The notes beneath the pieces were generated by a model. It was not told the DNA's origin, searched no databases, and was given only the letters and a program-made list of their open reading frames with translations. A DNA stretch of 28,983 nucleotides from Methanocella sp. (GTDB taxonomy: Archaea; Halobacteriota; Methanocellia; Methanocellales; Methanocellaceae). Location of the stretch: the NCBI RefSeq assembly GCF_035506375.1, contig NZ_DATJPM010000049.1, positions 1-28,983 of the forward strand, read 5' to 3'. The translations under genes were made by a program, and so were the position numbers. Each line of letters opens with the position of its first letter. Position 1 is the first letter of the stretch. Shown piece by piece: positions 22,772 through 28,983 of this stretch.

Positions 22772-24946
22772 ATGCCGCCTGCCTACGAGAAATTTTTCCC
22801 GAAGCCTTCCTTCTACCCGAACCAGAAGGAGGCCATGGACAAGATATACGACGCCTTACTGGCGGGCAGGCTCGTGCTCTTCGAGGGAGCGTGCGGCACC
22901 GGCAAGACGCTGTCGGCGCTGGCCCCGTCCCTGGCCATCGGCCGGGAAAAAAATAAAAAGGTCATCATCGCCACAAATGTTCACCAGCAGATGGAGCAGT
23001 TCATCCAGGAGGCCCGCGAGATCAAGGCGATCGCCGATATCAAGGTGGCCGTGGTCAAGGGCAAGACGCATATGTGCCCCCTGGAAAAGGACTATGACGA
23101 ATGCAATCTTTTAAGGGAGAACACGTTTGAACTCCTGGAACTGGAACGGGATATAGGCACGCTAAAGCAGAAGGATAAGGAAGCGGCTAAGAAGCGCAAC
23201 GACCAGAGTTTCGCCGACCTCCGGCACAGCATCGCCGGCGAGATCGCGGCCGGGCAGGATAGGATCGCGCTCCTTAAGAAACGCTCGTGCCCCTACCTCA
23301 TGGCGGTCCTGAAGGAAGATAACGTCAACTTTCGGGACTGGCTTTTCAAGGGCGTGCGCAGCCCCGAGGACATTACTGACGAGGCGATGAAAAAGCAGCA
23401 ATGCGGCTACGAGCTCCTGAAGCGCTACCTGAAGGAGGCGGAACTCATCATTTGTAACTATCACCACCTCCTTGACACCGATATCCGGACCCGGCTTCTA
23501 AGCTGGATGGGCTGCACGCTGTCCGACGTCATCCTGATATTCGACGAGGCCCATAACCTGGAGGCACAGGCGCGGTCGCATTCGTCGACGACGCTTTCCG
23601 AGAATATCGTCGAGCGGGCGCTTATGGAGGCCTCTTCTATTAAAACTCCCGTAAAGGAGAACGTCGAATACTTCCTGATGCTGCTGCATAAGACAGTCCA
23701 GGACGCATACCAGTCGAAAATAGGCTTCGGCGAAGCTATGTCACATGCCTGGTTCGACGTCACGATCCGGGACCCCCGGGGCACGGAGGACCTGGTTTCC
23801 GAAAAATTAAAGAGCGAGCTGAAGAAGCGCGGCATCGACATCATGAGCGTGTTGAGCGATGCCATCGACATCGGGCTTGACATCGACGAATCCTATAAAA
23901 AGGATTATAAGAGCGGCAAGAGCGAGACCCGGAGGACCTCCTCGCTGCTGGCTGTAGGCATCTTCATGATGACTTACCTGAAGAACGCGGGCGACGTGAA
24001 CTACTATCCCGTGCTGCAGGTGCGCCGGAGCCGGGACGGCATGATCTACGGGCGCCTCGAGCTTTTCAGCTGTATTCCTACGGACGTGACCAAACCCATC
24101 ATGGACGGGGCTTATTCTCTCGTGCTAATGTCCGCGACGCTGAAGCCTTTCGACATGGTGCGCTCGACGCTGGGCATCGAGCGGGATACGACCGAGATCA
24201 GCTTTGGCACGACGTTCCCGCCGGAGCGCCGGCGGACGCTCGCGGTGGACGTGCCGCCGCAGTTCGCCAAGAGCCGCTACCTGCCGGACATGGTGAAGAC
24301 GCTTACGCGGCTGCTGGAGGATGTCATCAACGGCTCCGACGGCAATGTGCTCATCTTTTTCCCGAGCGCCTCCGAAGCATCGCGGTATAGCAAGCTATTG
24401 AAGGTGGACGCGCCAATATTCGTCGACGTCGCGGGCGTCTCGGCGCAGGATACGAAGAACGCGTTCTTCCGGCACGGCGACGAGGGCGGCAAGGCCGTGC
24501 TCATCTCGTACTTGTGGGGCACGCTGACGGAGGGCGTGGACTATAAGTTCGACAGGTGCCGCACCGTGGTCATCGTTGGCATCGGGTTCCCGTCGCTTAA
24601 TGACCGGATGACCGCCGTGCAGAACGCCTATGACACGAAGTTTGGCGTGAAGAAGGGCTGGGAGTACGGCGTGTTGTTCCCGACCATAAGGCGTATCCGG
24701 CAGGCGAACGGGCGCGTCGTGCGTTCCCCCGACGACTATGGCGTGCGCATCCTGGCTGACCGCCGGTACACGTCCGAGTCAGTCAAGGACATGGCCCGGT
24801 ATTCGATCTACATGCAGTTCCCCGAGGACGAGAGAAGGGAGTTCAAGGACATCAAACCCGAGAAAGTCAAGTTCTCTATGATGAACTTCTTTATGGATAT
24901 CAAGCGGATGGACGAGAAGCCAAAAAAGAAAAAGGCAAAAGTATAG
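22772..24946 (+). CDS. XPD/DinG-type Fe-S DNA helicase
   Basis: This 724-residue superfamily 2 helicase shows Q-x-x-A-M-D near the start, Walker A E-G-A-C-G-T-G-K-T (about 38-46), the DEAH box near 257-260, a late S-A-T-L-K motif and a C-terminal Q-A-N-G-R-V-V-R motif VI. Cysteines C102, C111, C173 and C211 lie between motifs I and II, where XPD and DinG hold their 4Fe-4S cluster. The 61-residue stretch between C111 and C173 is rich in E, K and L and looks like a coiled coil. Family members unwind DNA 5' to 3' in repair or in clearing replication blocks. The lysine-rich C-terminus (K-P-K-K-K-K-A-K) is typical. Confidence 0.9.
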   Translation: MPPAYEKFFPKPSFYPNQKEAMDKIYDALLAGRLVLFEGACGTGKTLSALAPSLAIGREKNKKVIIATNVHQQMEQFIQEAREIKAIADIKVAVVKGKTHMCPLEKDYDECNLLRENTFELLELERDIGTLKQKDKEAAKKRNDQSFADLRHSIAGEIAAGQDRIALLKKRSCPYLMAVLKEDNVNFRDWLFKGVRSPEDITDEAMKKQQCGYELLKRYLKEAELIICNYHHLLDTDIRTRLLSWMGCTLSDVILIFDEAHNLEAQARSHSSTTLSENIVERALMEASSIKTPVKENVEYFLMLLHKTVQDAYQSKIGFGEAMSHAWFDVTIRDPRGTEDLVSEKLKSELKKRGIDIMSVLSDAIDIGLDIDESYKKDYKSGKSETRRTSSLLAVGIFMMTYLKNAGDVNYYPVLQVRRSRDGMIYGRLELFSCIPTDVTKPIMDGAYSLVLMSATLKPFDMVRSTLGIERDTTEISFGTTFPPERRRTLAVDVPPQFAKSRYLPDMVKTLTRLLEDVINGSDGNVLIFFPSASEASRYSKLLKVDAPIFVDVAGVSAQDTKNAFFRHGDEGGKAVLISYLWGTLTEGVDYKFDRCRTVVIVGIGFPSLNDRMTAVQNAYDTKFGVKKGWEYGVLFPTIRRIRQANGRVVRSPDDYGVRILADRRYTSESVKDMARYSIYMQFPEDERREFKDIKPEKVKFSMMNFFMDIKRMDEKPKKKKAKV

Positions 24947-25053
24947 CGGGCTATGCACTTATACAGCTAACTATTTCTATGCAAGCGCTTATATTATATT
25001 TGATAAGCTACAAAAGAGAGCTGTCGGCTCCCGGCTTACCGGAGGTTATTGCT

Positions 25054-25806
25054 ATGACAGAATATAGCCTTTTTAAACGTTCGATCGCCGAGCTTATCGG
25101 CACCTTCGTACTGGTATTCTTCGGCACGGGCATCGTCGTGGAAACGGTCCTTCTTCTGCAGGGAACGCCCGCCTTGCCCGGTAATACCTATAATGTCGGC
25201 ATCGACATCGTAGCGTGGTTCGTCCTGAGCCTCGCGTTCGGTGTACCCATCATGATCATGGTCTACGTCTTCGGCGGAATATCGGGGACGAATATCAACC
25301 CGGCAATCAGCATCGCCCTCTGGGCGACGAAAAACCTGCCCACGATGGACGCGATCGTCTATATCGTCGCCCAATTGATCGGTGCTGTGCTGGGCTCCCT
25401 GGCCGTCGTCGCCATCTGGGGCACGCGTGCCGTGACCACCGGCCTGGGCGCCACGACCATGTTCCCCGGCGTCTCCTACTGGCAGGCCATCGCGGCCGAG
25501 ACTATCTGCACGTTCCTGCTCGTGATCGCCGTCTTTGCCATGGCCGTGAACAAAAAAGCGCCAGGCGGCTGGGCGGGCCTCGTGATCGGCTCCGCCGCGA
25601 CCCTTGGACTGCTCCTCGAAGGGAACGTCACCGGCGGCTCGCTTAACCCGGCCCGCACGTTTGGCCCGTACCTGGTCCAGTGGCTGATGGGGGGCGCGAA
25701 CAACTGGTGGCAGTTCCCGATCTACGTGATCGGGCCCATCCTGGGCGGATTGATCGCGGCGTTCCTGTATACATATTTAGCGGAACTGAAGGCCCAAAAA
25801 GCCTGA
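25054..25806 (+). CDS. Aquaporin / MIP-family channel
   Basis: This 250-residue channel has six membrane helices and both pore NPA motifs: G-T-N-I-N-P-A (82-84) and G-G-S-L-N-P-A-R (198-200), followed by the selectivity-filter Arg201. A long first loop (about 34-52, rich in G, P, N) recalls archaeal AqpM, which passes water and some glycerol or gases. The ATG at 25054 follows GGAGGTT at six bases, a strong ribosome site, so the longer frame from 24979 is not used. A hairpin with a T-run follows the stop. The transported solute is inferred only from family. Confidence 0.92.
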   Translation: MTEYSLFKRSIAELIGTFVLVFFGTGIVVETVLLLQGTPALPGNTYNVGIDIVAWFVLSLAFGVPIMIMVYVFGGISGTNINPAISIALWATKNLPTMDAIVYIVAQLIGAVLGSLAVVAIWGTRAVTTGLGATTMFPGVSYWQAIAAETICTFLLVIAVFAMAVNKKAPGGWAGLVIGSAATLGLLLEGNVTGGSLNPARTFGPYLVQWLMGGANNWWQFPIYVIGPILGGLIAAFLYTYLAELKAQKA

Positions 25807-25809
25807 GTA

Positions 25810-25844
25810 CATCCTCATGGATGATAAAAACGTTATTTTTTTAT
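25810..25844 (+). terminator. Terminator-like hairpin after the aquaporin gene
   Basis: CATCC at 25810-25814 pairs with GGATG at 25819-25823 around TCAT. A second pairing, GATAAAA with TTTTATC, ends in a run of T residues at about 25836-25842. This is a plausible transcription end for the aquaporin message. Confidence 0.5.
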
Positions 25845-25875
25845 CTCAGCTCCATACGCCGCACGTCGCAGTTAC

Positions 25876-25884
25876 AAATATATA
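25876..25884 (+). promoter_or_regulatory. TATA box of the S3ae leader
   Basis: AAATATATA lies about 165 bases before the S3ae ATG. It would place transcription start near 25910 and give a leader of roughly 140 bases that contains the three hairpins described next. Confidence 0.45.
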
Positions 25885-25960
25885 CCCCTTCATGTATCTT
25901 ATACTCCAGCCAAAATTCAGACTATCGTTTTAGCTAGTGTGAAACACCCCGAATGGGATG

Positions 25961-26024
25961 GTGCCTCCTGGCACGGCTACGCTCCATTGGGAGCGAAATG
26001 CGGAGTGGTTCGTCGTAAAACCAC
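25961..26024 (+). promoter_or_regulatory. Three-hairpin structured leader before ribosomal protein S3ae
   Basis: Three short perfect stems follow one another in the leader: GTGCC/GGCAC with loop TCCT (25961-25974), CGCTCC/GGAGCG with loop ATTG (25980-25995), and GTGGTT/AACCAC with an eight-base loop (26005-26024). The ribosome site AGAGGAG follows 14 bases later. The frame through this region is open from 25939, but it is not needed, as S3ae begins at 26050. Ribosomal-protein leaders often fold for autoregulation; a small RNA or other cis-element is the alternative. Confidence 0.45.
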
Positions 26025-26049
26025 CCTTAACACTACAGAGGAGATATTA

Positions 26050-26733
26050 ATGGCGAGAAAAGCGACAAAGAAGGTCGACGCGTTCCGGGCCAAGAACTGG
26101 TACCAGGTGCTCGCGCCGGCAGAGTTCAACAGGGCCAACATCGGCGAGACGCTCGCGGACGAGTCCCAGAAAATAATCGGTAGAATAATGGAGTCCACGC
26201 TCGGCGACATCACCGGCGACTGGGCCAAGCAGAACACCAAGATGATCTTCAGGATCGAGGAGATCGGCGGCAACAGCGCCTACACGTCCTTTGTCGGCCA
26301 CGAGATGACCAAGGACTACATGCGCTCGCTGGTAAAGCGCCGCACGTCCAAGATCGGCACGAACCTCGTCGTCACGACCAAAGACGGCTACAAGCTGCGC
26401 TTAAAGCCCCTGGTCTTCACGGTCAAGAGGGCCCGGACCTCCCAGATCGAGAGCATCCGCAAGGTCATGACCGACGTCGTCGCGAACCGTGGCAAGGAGC
26501 TTACCTTTAACGAGCTCGTCGCGGACACCGTGAACGGTAAGGTCGCGGCGGAGATCTACAAGGCGACGAAGAACATCTACCCGCTTCGCAGGGCAGAGGT
26601 CGCCAAGTCTGAGGTCGTCTTCAGGCCCGCGGTCGCTTCCGCGGTGGCAACGGCGCCCGCAGCAGAGCCGGCTCCGGCTCCGGCGGCAGAGGCGGCACCG
26701 GCACCGGCGCCTGAGGAAAAGCCCAAAGAGTAA
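26050..26733 (+). CDS. rps3ae: 30S ribosomal protein S3ae (eS1)
   Basis: This 227-residue protein is the archaeal/eukaryotic small-subunit protein eS1. Recognisable blocks are K-N-W-Y-Q-V-L-A-P and F-N-R-A-N-I-G-E-T near the start, then T-S-F-V-G-H-E-M-T-K-D-Y, R-R-T-S-K-I-G and I-Y-P-L-R-R-A-E-V. The last 30 residues are an Ala/Pro/Glu tail (A-P-A-A-E-P-A-P), longer and lower in complexity than I would expect. A strong AGAGGAG ribosome site precedes ATG 26050; the frame open from 25939 is leader. It is followed by a terminator-like hairpin with T5. Confidence 0.96.
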   Translation: MARKATKKVDAFRAKNWYQVLAPAEFNRANIGETLADESQKIIGRIMESTLGDITGDWAKQNTKMIFRIEEIGGNSAYTSFVGHEMTKDYMRSLVKRRTSKIGTNLVVTTKDGYKLRLKPLVFTVKRARTSQIESIRKVMTDVVANRGKELTFNELVADTVNGKVAAEIYKATKNIYPLRRAEVAKSEVVFRPAVASAVATAPAAEPAPAPAAEAAPAPAPEEKPKE

Positions 26734-26743
26734 CTTTAATCAC

Positions 26744-26765
26744 GCCCTGGGAGGGGCTTTTTCAT
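26744..26765 (+). terminator. Terminator after S3ae
   Basis: GCCC at 26744-26747 pairs with GGGC at 26754-26757 over a short G-rich loop, followed at once by TTTTT and, a few bases later, CTTTT. It is a good candidate for S3ae transcript termination. Confidence 0.55.
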
Positions 26766-26820
26766 CTTTTATTATAATTTTTCTATCGATCGATTTAGTC
26801 TAAAGCCGTCACCCACTTCC

Positions 26821-26872
26821 CCTGCTTAAGCCCGCGAAGAGCACGCAAGTCCGTGAAGATACCGCAAAGCCT
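26821..26872. repeat. Outer arm of a second repeat type, left side
   Basis: This stretch contains CCCGCGAAGAGCACGCAAG and ACCGCAAAG. It is partly the reverse complement of 27350-27424 (CTTTGCGGTCTTCGCG, CTTCGCGG), so the two flank the palindromic element between them as a further pair of arms. No gene is seen from 26766 to 27434 other than these repeats. Confidence 0.6.
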
Positions 26873-26920
26873 CTTTAATATCGGTTTGGGATTTATATTT
26901 AAATAATGATATTTCCATAT

Positions 26921-27337
26921 GTTATGCGATCGTTTGTCCTTTGTTTGTGTGGTTCGCTGATTTGTTCGGTTTTTCAACACGAAAACACGAATTCTTTTAT
27001 ATCCCATGTAAGGGGCACGAACCACACTAAAGTGGATGCTTTCACGTCAAAACACCAAACAACCTCCCAAAAGCACGGACCTCACTAAATTAACTTGAAA
27101 CACTAGAGAAAGCATATTAAATAAAGCATAAGGGGCATGCCGCCCTCGTGATTCAATCCTTTAGTGTTTTCGTGCCATTCGGGAGGTTGTTTCGTGTTTT
27201 AAGCGCCAGGCATGGGCCTTAGTGATTTTAGTGCCCTTACGTGGGATAAAAAAAGAATTAGTGTTTTCGTGTTGAAAAACCGACGGGCAGTATGAAAATG
27301 GAAAAAGCGGCAAAGGACCACTAAACAAACACGGAAC
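26921..27337. repeat. Large nested palindromic intergenic element, copy 2 (inverted)
   Basis: Read on the minus strand, this matches bases about 70-485 of the window almost throughout, including the exact 20-base centre (27111-27130 against 275-294). It is itself an imperfect palindrome: CAACACGAA (near 26973) against its complement near 27268, and a CCTTACGTGGGAT block against its partner ATCCCATGTAAGG. It lacks the outermost CACCACA arms of copy 1. Short open frames in it encode the same repeat-derived peptide (L-K-N-R-T-N-Q-R-T-T) as copy 1 and are not genes. Confidence 0.88.
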
Positions 27338-27349
27338 CATTGAAGTAAG

Positions 27350-27424
27350 TCTTTGCGGTCTTCGCGTAAGCTTCGCGGCCTTCGTGCCCGAAGCCGTCTT
27401 CGCGGACTTAGCAAGCTTAACGGG
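27350..27424. repeat. Outer arm of a second repeat type, right side
   Basis: Repeated words CTTTGCGGTCTTCGCG, AAGCTTCGCGG and TCTTCGCGGACTTAG fill this stretch between the palindromic element and the receiver-protein gene. They are related by inversion to 26821-26872. Confidence 0.6.
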
Positions 27425-27434
27425 CGTAATACCG

Positions 27435-27821
27435 TTAATGCTTGCCTATCCAGGTATCGTATAATACCTTATCAAAAGGCTTACTATTCTGATTCATGAA
27501 AGGCTCTATCGGCTTTAAGACAACAACGACGCTCTTGTATTGTTCCAGCTTCTTTGCCATCGTATCGTCTTCGGTTATGAAGTTGATCCTGGTGCCCGGG
27601 AATTCGCCCAAAATCAGCCGCAGCGTCTCGACGCCGCTTGTATCGGAGAACCTGTCGTCAATCGCGACCAGCTCGGGCTTGGCCTTGCATTCACGATGCT
27701 TTATGAGAGCATCAGGGCCGTTTTTAGATGTATAGAGAACGTCGTTGCCATAAAATTTTAGGGCTTTTTCGTATAGTGCCCTGATCTCGTCATTATCACA
27801 GATTAAGGCTACGTTTGACAT
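27435..27821 (-). CDS. Stand-alone response-regulator receiver-like protein
   Basis: This 128-residue protein has a receiver fold with recognisable active-site positions: the acidic cluster C-D-N-D (D9, D11), the phospho-acceptor region V-A-I-D-D (D55 or D56), T83 in F-I-T-E-D-D, and the conserved K103-P104 in V-L-K-P. No output domain follows, so it would act by protein contact, as CheY-like proteins do. A histidine kinase gene lies at 6218, but about 20 kb away, so pairing is only a guess. The gap 27822-28023 is AT-rich with no gene that I can support. Confidence 0.78.
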   Translation of the reverse strand: MSNVALICDNDEIRALYEKALKFYGNDVLYTSKNGPDALIKHRECKAKPELVAIDDRFSDTSGVETLRLILGEFPGTRINFITEDDTMAKKLEQYKSVVVVLKPIEPFMNQNSKPFDKVLYDTWIGKH

Positions 27822-28023
27822 TATACGGTATTGTTGGGTTGATTTGTTTTAATTATTTCGATTTGCGATGATAGGGTGTTGGGTCATAATTACTACCAGC
27901 GCAAGCTTATCGCTGTATAATATTAATGGCAATTTGCAGTATTTAATCAATATTTTTATGACCGTCCATATCATGTATAATGAACCGATAAATGTATGAT
28001 AATATGAGTGATATGCCCTTATA

Positions 28024-28323
28024 ATGGATATTAAGGGGTATTATGTATTCTTTAGGGACGTATGTTACGGCCGTCATAGGGCACTTTTTACTTTCATCCT
28101 TTGCGGGATTGTCGGCGTACTTGTTGATATCGACCATATTCCAGCGCTATTGTTCGAACTTATCCGACACCGACCGTTCCCGGGTCGCATTTTACATCCT
28201 CTGTTTCTGCTTATCGGTTGCATTGGTTGCGCATATTTTGGAGGACTACTCTATCGATATTTTTTAAAATACCGTAAGAAAAATGAGAAAACTATCGAGA
28301 CATTGTCTCAGCCTATTAAGTAG
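28024..28323 (+). CDS. Small membrane protein, frame B of a two-frame locus (copy 2)
   Basis: This frame yields 99 residues from ATG 28024. Its middle part carries V-L-V-D-I-D-H-I-P (DIDH codons 28126-28137) and G-R-I-L-H-P, matching frame B of copy 1 with synonymous wobble changes. The first 25 residues (M-D-I-K-G-Y-Y-V-F-F-R) look unlike a designed N-terminus, and the C-terminal tail is lysine-rich and specific to this copy. Only the central part therefore appears constrained in this frame. Confidence 0.5.
   Translation: MDIKGYYVFFRDVCYGRHRALFTFILCGIVGVLVDIDHIPALLFELIRHRPFPGRILHPLFLLIGCIGCAYFGGLLYRYFLKYRKKNEKTIETLSQPIK
28043..28267 (+). CDS. Small membrane protein, frame A of a two-frame locus (copy 2)
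   Basis: This 74-residue frame starts at an ATG with AAGGGG seven bases away as a possible ribosome site. It contains T-Y-V, G-H-F-L-L and, at the end, V-A-L-V-A-H-I-L-E-D-Y (28220-28249). These match frame A of copy 1 with synonymous or conservative changes. The central part is less conserved than in frame B. Two hydrophobic segments flank a short charged loop (D-T-D-R-S-R). It lies upstream of a UDP-sugar dehydrogenase gene. Confidence 0.55.
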   Translation: MYSLGTYVTAVIGHFLLSSFAGLSAYLLISTIFQRYCSNLSDTDRSRVAFYILCFCLSVALVAHILEDYSIDIF

Positions 28324-28390
28324 GTATGTGGGATATGGTAAAAAACAAATATGACCCGAACGTATACTATTCAAATACTTGGGGGCATGT

Positions 28391-28983
28391 ATGAGCGATA
28401 AACTAAAAAAATTAATAGCGGATCGGGGAAGCATAAAGAAGATAGGCGTCATCGGCATGGGCTATGTGGGCATACCCTCGGCCATGCTCTATGCGGATGC
28501 GCCGGATTTCGACCTCGTCTACGGATTCCAGAGAGATTCAAAAACATCCGGCTATAAGATCGATATGTTGAATAGCGGTAAAAGCCCGCTAAAAGGTGAA
28601 GAGCCCGGCCTGGAAGAGCTTATTGAAAAGGTCGTGAAAGCCGGCAAGTTCAAGTGTACGTCGGATTTTTCTATGATATCTGAAGTCGATGCGGTCACTC
28701 TGGCGATCCAGACGCCTTTTAAAAATCCAAAGGACCTGGAGCCGGATTTTGGCGCTTTAATGGACGGCCTGAAGCTCGCAGGTAAGTACATATCGCCTGG
28801 GGCGCTCGTCGTTCTGGAATCGACGATAACCCCCGGGACGACGGACGGCATGGCCCGCAAAATACTGGAACAGGAGTCCGGCATGATGGCCGGCGAGGAC
28901 TTCGCGTTGGCGCACGCGCCGGAACGTGTCATGGTCGGCCGGTTGCTCCGGAATATCCGTGAGCACGACCGCATCGTCGGGGG
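28391..28983 (+). CDS. UDP-N-acetylmannosamine/UDP-glucose-type dehydrogenase, 3' end beyond window
   Basis: The first 197 codons of a nucleotide-sugar dehydrogenase are present; the gene runs off the end. A Rossmann NAD-binding motif G-V-I-G-M-G-Y-V-G-I-P is at about 19-29. It is followed by I-Q-T-P-F (the usual T-P position), E-S-T-I-T-P-G-T-T and H-A-P-E-R-V-M-V-G. The H-x-P-E-R pattern and E-S-T fit the WecC/UDP-ManNAc dehydrogenase branch more than UDP-glucose dehydrogenase, but the catalytic Cys lies outside. The product would be a uronic acid for surface glycans or N-glycosylation. The ATG at 28391 follows GGGGG at four to eight bases. Confidence 0.9.
   Translation, partial: MSDKLKKLIADRGSIKKIGVIGMGYVGIPSAMLYADAPDFDLVYGFQRDSKTSGYKIDMLNSGKSPLKGEEPGLEELIEKVVKAGKFKCTSDFSMISEVDAVTLAIQTPFKNPKDLEPDFGALMDGLKLAGKYISPGALVVLESTITPGTTDGMARKILEQESGMMAGEDFALAHAPERVMVGRLLRNIREHDRIVG

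Noticed and set aside
26795..27414. Short open frames within repeat copy 2 (for example 26795-27025 and 27199-27414, minus)
   Set aside because: They are repeat-derived, with a peptide shared with copy 1, and show no domain or ribosome site.
27943..28137. 64-codon minus-strand open frame
   Set aside because: It overlaps the start of the conserved two-frame locus, has AT-rich random-like composition and no ribosome site.

Overview
The window looks like a piece of a methanogenic archaeon's chromosome, most plausibly a Methanocella-type genome (order Methanocellales). This rests on gene content and style. There are archaeal-only or archaeal-type informational genes (ribosomal protein S3ae/eS1, Nob1, the GfcR HTH-phosphoribosyltransferase), a MEDS-PAS sensor kinase of the kind common in methanogens, GC-rich coding sequence set in AT-rich TATA-box intergenic DNA, and a tRNA-Val(GAC) gene with no encoded CCA. 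No methanogenesis gene lies in the window, so the genus is an inference.

Layout. 1-590: a large intergenic palindromic repeat element. 591-4100: flavodoxin, an EamA permease, and on the opposite strand a MutS-family ATPase with an N-terminal helix-hairpin-helix region. 4200-8287: an ABC exporter and a MEDS-PAS-PAS histidine kinase. 8321-12992 (mostly minus strand): an MrfA-type DUF1998 helicase, an AT-rich small membrane protein on the plus strand, an MrfB/YprB-type exonuclease, and a TetR regulator. 13217-18965: an M20 peptidase, tRNA-Val, a small unknown gene, a lipoprotein, a CBS-pair protein, a SAM methyltransferase, an AlkD-like glycosylase, and a thioredoxin-TPR protein. 18967-19308: a second, unrelated palindromic repeat with a perfect 40-bp inverted repeat. 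19349-21053 (minus): a KY-repeat protein, GfcR and Nob1. 21229-26733: a small membrane locus open in two frames, an unknown 91-aa gene, an MJ0936/YfcE phosphodiesterase, a 48-aa rubredoxin-like protein, an XPD/DinG-type Fe-S helicase, an aquaporin, and S3ae behind a hairpin-rich leader. 26821-27424: an inverted copy of the first repeat element, with different flanking arms. 27435-28983: a receiver-only protein, a second copy of the two-frame membrane locus, and the start of a UDP-sugar dehydrogenase that runs off the end.

Functional themes. DNA maintenance genes are dense: the MutS-like ATPase, the MrfA and MrfB homologues, AlkD and the XPD-like helicase. The MrfA/MrfB combination matches the mitomycin-repair pair of Bacillus subtilis. 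Nob1 and GfcR are four bases apart and probably share a transcript.

The most unusual signal is the pair of paralogous small loci at 21229-21515 and 28024-28323. In both, two reading frames offset by one base stay open over almost the whole gene, and sequence constraint switches between frames along the gene. The N- and C-terminal motifs (a His, and H-x-x-E-D-Y) are conserved in one frame. The central motifs (V-D-I-D-H-x-P and G-R-x-L-H-P) are conserved in the other. Together they recall the motif set of membrane-bound metal-dependent hydrolases of the YdjM/DUF457 kind. This suggests either two overprinted partner proteins or recoding.
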